From Auxenochlorella pyrenoidosa (lineage: Eukaryota > Chlorophyta > Trebouxiophyceae > Chlorellales > Chlorellaceae), in contig KQ482074.1 of assembly GCA_001430745.1 (NCBI GenBank), positions 114,280 through 138,602 of the forward strand: 24,323 nt of DNA. Reading direction: 5' to 3'. Position numbers and translations under genes: made by a program. Positions 10,297 through 19,920 of this stretch are shown here, one piece after another. The stretch's first letter is position 1, and each line of letters begins with the position of its first letter. The notes under the pieces are model-generated. The model was not told where the DNA came from. It made no database searches and saw nothing but the letters and a program-made list of their open reading frames with translations.

Positions 10297-12200
10297 ATGG
10301 CGCCCGAGGCGGCCGAGGCCGCTGTCCTGGGCGCCGCAGTGCGCGCCTGCCCGTTTCTGAGGAACGCGGCGGCCGCCCAGGGGGAGGACTACGCACGTCG
10401 ACTGGCCGCAGGGCCCCTGCTGCTGGAGGAGGGCCTAAGCGGCCTGGCTGCCACGCTCAGGCTGTTCCACGGTCCAAGGGGCGTCGTGCCGCTCAAGCGC
10501 TTCGGGGGTGGGGACAACGCGGCGGCGGCGACTGCACCGGCAGCTGGCGTTGGGGGCTGCCCTTTCCGAGCTGCCGCTGCAGCCGCAGCCGCAGCCCAAG
10601 CCGCCGAGGCAGCATTGCAGCCTGCTGCGACAGCACGTGAAGTATGCAGCGCGAGTGATGCAGCACCCGCTTGCCCGCGTGCGGGCCCAGTGGCGAGCCC
10701 CCCGTTTGCGTCCCTGAGCATCTCCGGATTTGGTTTTGTGGTGAGTCAGCGGGGCTGGGTGCGCTGCGCCAACTTCTCGCTGGCTGCATGCACAGGCTTC
10801 AAAGGCTCCTTGTCTGGGCCAAGCATGCGCCTGCTGCATCCCCAGTCAGCATGCGCTCTGATGCCCCCTGTCAGCAGTCGACGGTCCTCCCTGCCAACTC
10901 ACCCACCCTCCTGCCCGTCTCGCCGGTGCGTCCTCGCCTGCAGCCCGACCCCAGCCAAGTCCTCAACCGGCCACCTCGGGCAAGGAAGCAGCAGCGCTCC
11001 CAGCAGCAGCAGCAGCAGCAGCAGCAGCGAAAGCCTGGCGACGCCACTGGCGGCAGCGGCCGGCCCAGTGCTGCAGGCAGCAGCCCGGGCGCTTCTCCTG
11101 GAGGCGGCAGCGGCCTGGACGGCGCAGCGCGCTTGCGGCCCGCCCCAGGCAGCGGTTGGGGCCAAGTGCTTGGAGGACTGGGACTAGCGGCGGGTGGCCA
11201 CCTGCAGTGCCCGGCGCCAATAGTGCGGATGCGGGCTGCCGTGGCCGCGCTCAAACCGGTGCGACAGCTGCGACCCCAGGCGCTGCCCATCAGGTTGGTG
11301 GGTGGGTGCTGATGCCAGGGGAGTTGGGGCAGCGGGCCTGCAGTAGGCAGCCCCCTCCGCATGCGTTCGTACAGCCTGCAAGCAGCTGTCTATGGCGCGT
11401 CTCGTGCTTGTATGCCCCCCTGCCTCCGCAGCCCCCAGCCTCCTGCCCAATCCTGCGTAGCTTGACCTGCCTCTCACTGGCTCCACCCTGCAGGGCGCTG
11501 GCCATGGGCGGCACCGCGGTTGCTGCCAACCTGCCGTGCGGCGCGTGGCGCGAGCACACGCGCAAGTTCTCGCCGCAGTGGTTCCTGGCGGTGCACGCGA
11601 CCATCCCGTTTGTGGCCATGCTGCGCAAGGCGGTGCTGATGCCCAAGTGGGCCATCCTGCTGACGCTGGCGGGGGCAAGTGAGTGGTGGGGTAGGAGGGG
11701 TGTGAGCGAGCGGCGCGGGTGTGGGTGGGGGGGTTGGTGGGCTGGGGTGGGGTCGAAGGGGGCCCGGGGCTGCGCGTTGGTTGCATACATGGCCGCAGCC
11801 AATGGAGGTTCATGCGGCCGTGCCAGCCACTAGCTGGCCAGTTGGGCCAGAAGTGAGCCCAGAACGGCACTGCTGCGCCCCTTGATGCGGTGTGAACCTG
11901 CCTGCCCCTCTACCCCTCCTTCACTAGTTCTGCCCCATCCCCCACCCATCTCCCCCTGCAGTTGCTGGGCAGAACGTGGGTGCCCGCATGGAGCGAGACC
12001 GGCTGCGCCGGCTCAGCACCCGGTATCAGCAAGCAGCTACGGCCGGGTCGGCGCTGGACGGCGCCACGGCCGCCCCCGCTGCGCCCCGCCTGCTGCCCGC
12101 CGACTGCGTCATGCCTTCGCTGGATGACGGCTGCCGCCGCGCAGTGCAGGCAGCGCAGGCGGCCGTGGCCTGGGCCCTGGCCCCCACCGTGGTGCTGTGA
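10297..12200 (+). CDS. Gene A copy 1: conserved plant/alga protein of unknown function, CPFLRN type
   Basis: Exons are 10297-10740, 10944-11293, 11494-11678 and 11962-12200 (stop). All are in phase and give 405 residues. The start MAPEAAEA is the first ATG of the part shared with the second copy. In order the protein has ACPFLRN (about 17-23), LRLFHG..GVVPLKRF, a second CPF, an Ala/Gln/Gly-rich low-complexity middle with nine Gln, then LQCPAPIV, LRPQALPIRALAMGG, ANLPCGAWREHTRKFSPQWFLAVHA, PFVAMLRKAVLMPK and a short hydrophobic stretch ending GQNVGARMERDRLR. This motif order matches a conserved land-plant family (CPFLRN...LFHG.DGVVPL...WREHT.KFSP.WF.AVHA..PF..MLRKSV.MPK) that I recall only as uncharacterised. 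The C-terminal half could be membrane-associated. The CP dipeptides resemble heme regulatory motifs, but that is unproven. Confidence 0.85.
11001..11027 (+). repeat. CAG trinucleotide repeat (nine units) in gene A exon 2
   Basis: Nine CAG codons encode a poly-Gln run. The paralogous position, 20611-20628, has six. Confidence 0.95.
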
Positions 12201-13714
12201 CTTGCAGCCTGCAGCGGTGCTGTGATCCCCTGTGCCTGGCGATGCCCGACCCCCTGCACAGATGTGTACGATCCTCCTGTATGTGCTGCACGTTTTGGCC
12301 GCATGATGCGCTGCTACACGTCATATGNNNNNNNNNNNNNNNNNNNNNNNNNNNNNNNNNNNNNNNNNNNNNNNNNNNNNNNNNNNNNNNNNNNNNNNNN
12401 NNNNNNNNNNNNNNNNNNNNNNNNNNNNNNNNNNNNNNNNNNNNNNNNNNNNNNNNNNNNNNNNNNNNNNNNNNNNNNNNNNNNNNNNNNNNNNNNNNNN
12501 NNNNNNNNNNNNNNNNNNNNNNNNNNNNNNNNNNNNNNNNNNNNNNNNNNNNNNNNNNNNNNNNNNNNNNNNNNNNNNNNNNNNNNNNNNNNNNNNNNNN
12601 NNNNNNNNNNNNNNNNNNNNNNNNNNNNNNNNNNNNNNNNNNNNNNNNNNNNNNNNNNNNNNNNNNNNNNNNNNNNNNNNNNNNNNNNNNNNNNNNNNNN
12701 NNNNNNNNNNNNNNNNNNNNNNNNNNNNNNNNNNNNNNNNNNNNNNNNNNNNNNNNNNNNNNNNNNNNNNNNNNNNNNNNNNNNNNNNNNNNNNNNNNNN
12801 NNNNNNNNNNNNNNNNNNNNNNNNNNNNNNNNNNNNNNNNNNNNNNCCTTGCATTCGAGCCCAAGGGTCTAGCCCTCACCTGCCGCCCCCCTTGCCCCCC
12901 CCCGGCCCCTCCGCCTTTCCCGGGTTGTGAGCATCTTTTTGGCACTACTCAAAGCCTCCCTTGCTCGCTGCCTTGAGCATCTGCACGGTACACCCCCCTC
13001 AACTTTGTGCAGCACTGCCCAGCACTTGCTCCTTAAGCTGCGCGCTCGACACCCTTCTGCGCCGCTTCCACATTGTCAAGCGGCCCTGGTGTAATTTTAC
13101 GCGAGTACCTGCATGGCAGCCAAGGCGAGGTCAGCTACCGCTCTCGTGCTTGCAGCGCAGCTTGCTGCTCCTGACGGACAGATGTGCGGTCTCTGGCTGG
13201 AGATCTTTGGCCGCAGACCGTCTCTTGCTGGGAGGGCAAAGGGGCAGGTGCTTGCATTGTAGGCGCAGCACTATGTGGCCGATACCGACGATACCGGGGG
13301 CACTGGTGCCTCTTCCCACTCTTCCTGCACTCCTCCTTTGGGTACTCGCGATTTCTAATACATCATTCGACCCCAAGGAGCACCAAGGTGCGGTCGCACC
13401 AAAAGTGGGTGGCAGAAATTTTGCATTTGGACCGCGTGAAGCTGCATCGTCAGTACCCCTGGCGCTAGCAGGGTTGCTTTTTTGTGCCGCTCCTCCGACT
13501 ATTTAGCGCTCCTATGCCTGGTTTCTACTACTTCACACAATTCTCTTTCACTTTTGCACGCCTCTCGGGTGCTTGGCTGCCGAGCTGCGGCACCGTCGCG
13601 CATACGTGCTTCGCCCGTCTGTTGAAGAGCGTCCACGCTCGCCGCCGACCCGCACACTCCGATCGTGCAAAGCCAGCCATCAGGGAGCCCCCCAGTGGCA
13701 TCTCGCACGCCGGC
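12201..13714. other. Intergenic between A and B, containing the assembly gap
   Basis: No gene is supported here. It should hold the gene A 3' UTR and the gene B promoter and 5' UTR. A TGTAA at 13090-13094 is a possible polyadenylation signal. A run of unknown bases takes up a third of it, so small genes could be hidden. From about 13620 the sequence resembles the flank upstream of the second B copy (gagcgtccaagc-type and cacgccggcatgc blocks). Confidence 0.6.
12328..12846. other. Assembly gap (519 N)
   Basis: A continuous run of unknown bases. Any open frame crossing it is an artefact. Confidence 0.99.
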
Positions 13715-16700
13715 ATGCACCGGCATCTGCCCTGCCTCTGGGCTGCCATTGCCTTGCTGCAGCTACCCCTGGCCCTGGCTCAAAGCCAGCAGCTATGCTA
13801 TGAGGGTTCCAGTCTGGTCCAGCTGGGCACTGGGCAGCAGTCCATCCGGGCGGCCACTACCGACGGAGGTGCGCAGGGATAGTGGCAGCGGCAGCGGCGC
13901 CGCCGGCGGTCCGTGCAATATTTTGCCTGCTGATGCCGCCACCTGCTGCCTGGGCATGCTATGTAGTGGGGCCCTGCACTACCGGACCCATGCTGAAGAC
14001 GGGCGGGGATGGCTGAGGCAGCACTGTGTGCAGCTTCCGTGGATACCGCTGCATCGCCTAGTGGCTGCTGCCACCCCTGGAGTCAGTTCCATGGCTCGTC
14101 ATCCACCCCCCTGCTCACACTCCACCCTTCCCCCGCCTGCTGCAGAGCGCTACTATCCAGACTACACAAATACTTTCACGGTGGGCAGCTGGTCAAGGGT
14201 ATGCGTCCAGCGGGCAGGGACCCTCGTCTTCATGCCTGGAAACCTGCCGTCGCTTGTGGCCTTTGGCTCTTGCCCACTGGCCCCCTGGCCAGCAACCTGA
14301 GAACCGCCGCCTCGCCAGCGCCGCCCACTCTGCCCTGCAGTTCAACGCCACCTGCATCGTGTCGGGGCGCTACGCCAGCACAAACAAGAACCGCTGGCGC
14401 ATGCAGCTGACGCTGTGCGGCACCTCGCCGGCAAGCGGTGGCGGGGCGCCTGCTGCTGAGGGTGTGACTGTTCCTTTATCTTGATGTAGAAGGCCCTGTC
14501 ACAGCGACCATTGCACCTGCCAAGACAAGCCATCGTCGCACTCCCATGGTCGCACCCCTCCCCCCGCTGCCCTGAGTTCAGTGCGACAACAGCGACCTCC
14601 TGCCCTACACCTCCACCCCCAAGATCTGCGGCCAGCCCAACTGCCTCATCATCCCAAACAACATCACCTACGAAAATAGCAAGTGCGCACAGCCGCGCTG
14701 GGCCAGGGCCTGCCTTGCCCGACCAGTTCACTGCAAGCTCTTGAAGCGCGCAGCATGCCAGCCCCCCGGGGTCGATTGAGTTGCTACTGCTAGCAGTAGC
14801 AAGTCACTTCCTTGAAGGTCCTCAGCGCTGATGACCCACCTATCGTGAGAGCCCAACCGTGTGCAACCTCCCTCTTCCCCGCAGGTACACCACAACCTAC
14901 TCTGCCACCATCTCCAATGCCTGGAAGGTGGGTGGATGCCTGCAGGGCACGAGAGTGCTCAACCGAGCAGCTGCCTCCCCACCGGGGCACTCCGCCTTAA
15001 CTCCGCCCGCTCTGCACTTCTGGCCTGCCCCTGGCCCTATCGGCTTGGCATCACGCCCAGTATTCTCCCTTCCTGCCTGTTCGGCTGCACTGCAGGGCTC
15101 TCTCACATACTATTACATGAGGTGCGTGGGTCACTGGTCTCTGGCCACCCAAGCGGGCTGCGCTGGCCGGGATGCCCTGCTGCTGTGTCCCACTCTCTCC
15201 TGCCGCTGCCACCATCCTGCAATCGCTAGCTATGCTCTCCATGTCTCCGCTCGACTTCCCCGGCTTGGTTGCCAAGCTCATGCCTGCTGCTGCCCGGGGC
15301 ATGCCTCCTTGCGCAGGTGCTACTACGTGTGCAAGGGGCAGCCGCTGCAGGCCCAGGACCGCGCCGGCTCCAGCTTCACCCTGGTGAGCTGGCAAGCCCG
15401 CACCTGCCTTGGCTCCTTGTGGAGGGGCGACAGGCAGCCTGCACCGTGCCGCAGCAGGGGGAAACCCGCTAAGGCAGCCTCACTTCCCCTGCACGCACAA
15501 GCTGGCTCCCTAAAGCGCAAGTCGCTTGCTGCACCGAATTTTCCCTGCAGGATGAGCCCATCCCAGCCCCTCCCCCGCCGTCGCCGCCGCCTTCGCCACC
15601 GTCCCCACCGCCACCCCCGCCAAAGTGAGCATGCAGCCTGTCGAAACCCATCTTCCAAAACACCTCGGCTGGCGCCTGAGAGTAATATGCTGCTTGCACT
15701 GGCTGCCAACACATGGCCCAGCTTCTAACTGCTTCTGCCCGGCATCCGGCCCCCCTTCCCTTCCCGGCAGGGCACTGTTTGGCGGCCTTGCCCAGGCCAC
15801 CATTGACTCCCCGTTCCTGGACCCCACCCTGGGGGTGATCTACGCGCCCAGCAGCAACACCGTGCCGGTGCGCGTGATGCCACTTGCCTGGCTTTCCTTC
15901 TGGCACCATCACTGCCTGCTCCACCGTGCTTCCGCTCTTGTCGGTTCCTGGGCCCTGCTCATCCCTGGCCCCTTAAACCCCCCCCCCCCTCCCCCGCAGG
16001 TCACCGCCACGTGTACCGTGCAGGGCAGATACGCCCAGGTGAGGTCCCCCACGATCCGAATGGACGGGGGATGAAAGGGAAGGTCAGGGGCGCAGGGTGC
16101 AGCGGTGGCGCGGCATGGCGCACTGGGATCCAGTATGGAGACGAAGCAACGCTGCAAAAGCTCCTGAGCTCAAAAGATAGATGGAACTCGGCTGCGGAAG
16201 AGCCATTGCCCACTCGTCCTCTCACCTCGTGTCCTGCCGCCAATCCGTCGCCGCTGCAGTCGGGCAAGGAGAACTGGCCCGCCCAAATCCTGGCTTGCGG
16301 CAGCCCGCCCGGCTCGGACGCGTGCATCAACACCGATTACAACCCCAGCGTGGAGCAGCTGCAGCCAGGTGACCTGCACTGCCGTTATCTCTGCACGCAG
16401 TGGGGCGCAGGGACATGTCCTTCAGCCACAGGCATGGGCTAGGTTTTAAAGGATAGGGCAGACGTGCAGGCCATGAGTCAGGCGCCTGCCGCTGCTCTGC
16501 ACGAGTGTGACCCTCGAGGTTAGGCCCAAGCTTTGAGGTGGGTCGACCTTGCAGCTGGCTCACCCCCCATCCCATGCCTCCCGGTGCCTGCAGTCAACGT
16601 CACCTACAATGGGACCACCTACATTGGTAAGCGCTTCCGGGGGGACTGCGCCGTAACATGCGGGGCGGCTGTTCAGAGGCGCAGGCGGCCGCACCAGTGC

Positions 16701-18996
16701 AGTGCTCAGCTGCGTGCACGAACACAGGCCCCGCGGCCTGCCCCCCGCGGACTCCGCTTCCCGCCCCTCTTGACCCTACCCCAGCCCCCCCCCCCCCCCC
16801 CTTTACCGCAGCAACCTACCAGTTCATCCTCAATGACGCCTTGGTGACGCCTCCAATCACATACCGCTACTTCATCTGCCTGTACTCTGATGACCAAACC
16901 ACCCCAGCCACCATCACCCGTCGTGCGGGCGCCTCAGTTGACGTGGTGGGTGCCCCTGCTGCTCTAGGAAAGCGCAGCATTGTCTGCCCTGCTGCTGAGG
17001 CTGGATGCTCGGAGTCGTGCTGATGGGCAGCTGTGAGAGGCGGCTGCGCTCGAATGGCTTCCTCCCTGCCCCTGCCGGCCTGCCCTGCACGACTTGCCCC
17101 GCCGCCGCCGCCCCCTTCCCCCCGCCCCCTCCCCCGCCGCGCCCAAGCCCGCCGCCGCCGCCGTCCCCCTCCCCACCACCACCCAAGCCCTCCCCACCCC
17201 CGCCCAAGCCCTCCCCACCCCCGCCCAAGCCCAGTCCCTCCCCCCCGCCTCCCCGTCCGAGCCCACCGCCCCCCAAGGGCTGCCCCGACGGCCGCTGCCA
17301 GCCCACCAGGCTGCAGCCAACCCGGGCCCTGCCACCGCCCAGGCGGTTGCTCACGCCCCCTCCCCCCAAAATCTGTGAGTGCGAAGCACCCAACCTGCAT
17401 ACTCCTGCTGACAGAGAGCTTGGCCATGCCCGTGGCCTGCTGTGCATGCCTCCTGGCTGAGCGTGTACTCGGCCAATCGCCGTTGTCGGTGGCTTCTTCG
17501 CCCGCCGCCTCTGGCTTCCCAGGGGTGCTGACATGCCAACCGCGCTCTCCTACCCGCCCCGCCTGCAGCTGCGCATGGCTGGGGCGATCCGCACTTCACG
17601 GTGAGGTGCAGCGAGCTCCAAAGATGGCTCAGGCCTGCGGCGCCACTCGTTGCCTTGCCCTCCCCATGCTCCTGGGCCCGCCTGACCTGGCGTCTCCAAC
17701 CGCCAGCAATTCGCTCCTGGATGTCTGCGCAGGGCTTTGATGGCTCCCGCTTTGACCACCATGGCGCCCCGGGCACGTGGGTGGAGCTCATTGGCAGCGC
17801 TCGGCAGGGGTACAGCCTCAGAGCCAAGGCGAGTGCATGCCTCTGGGATTCGGGTGGGGTGGGGTGGGGTCTGGAGCACATCTGCCCCAAAGCGGCAGCT
17901 GGTGCGACCAGCACGGTTGTGGCTCAGATGGTAGCAGCCTGTGCATGCTTGGCTTTCTCCATGCTGACATGCCAGAGCTGACAGCACTGAAGACGGCCAG
18001 CTGCCCATCCAGTGAAGCCCACCCTTTGATATTAATTGTTATAACCTGCCCGGTGGGCTGCTGCCAAACCCTCCTCTGCAGTTTTCTGCTGGCACACACG
18101 TGGCCGGCACCACGTACATGCGCTCCTTCCTCTTTGTCAACGGCACCTCCCGAGTGGATGTGGAGTTGCTGCCCCCGCTGCCCGGCCAGACCATCTGGCG
18201 CCTGCTTGCAACCGCCAACGGACAGCCGGTTGCAGACACAGCCACCATCCCACGTGGCATCAGCATTCTGCGGGTGCCTGCGGCAGTTGGCAAGCACGGG
18301 CGCGTTGAGATCAATGCAGGTGGGCCAGCGGGTCTGTTTGCACAGAGCAAGTGTTGGGAGGCCTGGGCTGCGTACTGTGCCATGGCAGTCCTGGATGTGA
18401 CTTGCAGCCCTGGCTGGTGGGTGGGTGGTGAGCCCACCATGAAAGCAGGCGGCATGGCGCGCCTCGCATACCCGGCGGCCATGCGCTTCAGGGAGGGCAG
18501 GTGCAGACAAAGCCAGTCGACTGCCTTGTGGCAGGCGAGTGACACCGCCCTGCCGGCCCCCGCCCTGCCTGCAGGCTTCACTCGCGTGGTGATCATCCAG
18601 AAGTGGCGGCCCCAGCGCCGGGTGGTGGCCGACTTCCTGGTGAGGCTGCGCCTGTCCTGCAGCTGTTCTGCCGCTGCAGCTGTGATGTGAGGAGCATCGT
18701 TTGCACCACGAGGGCAAGGTCCTCCGGCGGATGGCCTCTGTAGAGTTGGTGCAAGCAGCGGCAACCGCAGCCGCAGCAGGGCGGGGCTGTGCTTGTGACT
18801 GATGGCCGCCCTCCCTGCTGCCCCGCAGGACATCAACATGTTTGCGTCTCCGTTCCTGCTCAAGCCTGTCACCGGCATCCTGGCCCCCTCGTACGACCGC
18901 GCGGTGGCAAAGGCCTCGCAGGGCGCCGTGGCAGCCGCCGCTGGCGGCATGCAACTGATGGGCGCCGGATCGGCCACCCCCGACGGCGAGTCATAG
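13715..18996 (+). CDS. Gene B copy 1: secreted Pro-rich matrix-type glycoprotein with two Cys modules and a GDPHF domain
   Basis: Exons are 13715-13868, 14146-14180, 14341-14430, 14582-14682, 14885-14927, 15096-15121, 15317-15383, 15551-15624, 15771-15867, 16000-16038, 16260-16368, 16594-16626, 16812-16945, about 17038-17374, 17569-17600, 17733-17828, 18082-18319, 18575-18639 and 18829-18996 (TAG), giving about 645 residues. A signal peptide (WAAIALLQLPLALAQ) begins the protein. Module 1 (FNATCIVSGRYAS...LTLCG...TYYYMRCYYVC...RAGSSF) is followed by Pro-rich linker 1 (exon 8). Module 2 (VTATCTVQGRYAQ...ILACG...TYRYFICLYS...RAGAS) is followed by Pro-rich linker 2 (exon 14). The C-terminal domain contains HGWGDPHFT, GFDGSRFDHHG and YSLRAKFS, resembling the start of VWD-like domains. 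Export to the wall or extracellular matrix is likely. Introns 3 and 16 need GC donors. The acceptor of exon 14 is uncertain. Exon 2 could also end at 14198, but the paralogue supports 14180. Confidence 0.82.
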
Positions 18997-19920
18997 CTGT
19001 CCTGGCCTGCCCAGCAGCAACGCGGAGTTGAGCCTTGCCACCAGCAGCGCAGCGCTCTGGTTGTTTTCCCCTGTATTGTCCCAGTTTTCAAAACAGGTGT
19101 TTCTGCCGAACTGGAAACCAGCAGCGGAGCACGAGCATCCCCACTCAATCCTCAACTCTCCCCCAACCCAAATGTGCATGGTGCTTGGTTGTGCACCCCA
19201 GGGGGGCGCCACCATAGTTCCTCATCATTTTTACGTCGCAAGTGCTGGCCCTCTTTTGTCAGCTTGAAGCTCCTCCGACCCTGGATGTCGTGCTCTGCTC
19301 ATCCATTTTCAGCTACTTCGTTTGGCATGCCCTGACTCTCAGGCGCCCTTTTTGATACTTTTATTACCAGCCTTCCACATGCCAGTGTGCCATGCGCCCC
19401 GTCCCCACGTTCTGCCACTCCACAGTGGGGGCCAGCGCCCAGCATCTATACCACTTCATCAAGGCAAGACATCATGTTTAATAACGTCAATCTGCAGAAA
19501 ATGGGGGGTTCATAAGCACTGATTGTGCTGGCAAAGCACGCAAGCTTGGCAGCGGCAAGCCTGCATGCACCACAGCTTGTGGAGACAGCAGGAGCAGCGA
19601 CGACAGCTGGTGCAGTGCACGGCCCTTCTGAAGCCATATGATGATGCAACTCCCATTCCTGCTGCACTTACCAGGCGTCTCCATTTCAGCTTCCCCGCAG
19701 GATGCAAAACCCTCCACGGTCAGCAGCAAGGCTTGGTCGAGCCAGGGGGGGCTCCCCATGCTGCGGCTGGCGAGGCGGGGCCTCACCAAATGAGCAGGTC
19801 GTCATGCAGGCTTCGTCGATCGTTGATCACCCAGTGCTCTTCTCTCAGAACACCATCCCTGCAGCCTGCAAACTGCAGACAAGCACCCCCGCTCACTTCC
19901 AGGCGGCAACCCTTTCTGTC
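18997..19920. other. Intergenic: gene B 3' UTR and gene A copy 2 upstream region
   Basis: No gene is seen. The first part is the presumed 3' UTR of gene B. From about 19719 the sequence matches the upstream flank of gene A copy 1. In copy 2 the reading frame of the ATG at 19921 stays open upstream to 19702, but the shared start and the conserved MAPEAAEA beginning favour 19921. No opposite-strand ACT partner is present here. Confidence 0.6.

Larger units (their letters stand above)
10097..12200 (+). repeat. Duplicated segment, unit 1 (5' flank plus gene A)
   Basis: This segment aligns with 19719-21824 over the upstream flank, all four exons and the three introns. The left boundary is near gtcaacagcaag (10097), matching gtcagcagcaag (19719). 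Exon sizes are the same except for small in-frame length changes in exons 1 and 2. The introns drift, apart from one perfectly identical patch at 11451-11692. Confidence 0.9.

Noticed and set aside
9219..10640. 473-residue plus-strand open frame across the ACT gene start and the A start
   Set aside because: It overlaps well-phased exons on both strands, has no recognisable family and is Arg/Gly/Pro-rich, as expected for a shadow frame in GC-rich DNA.
12109..12976. Open frames crossing the run of N
   Set aside because: Unknown bases translate as X. These frames are artefacts.
17094..17378. Alternative frame of the second Pro-rich exon (PTPAQALP repeats)
   Set aside because: It does not connect in phase to the GDPHF exon at 17569, whereas the PPPPKPSP frame does.
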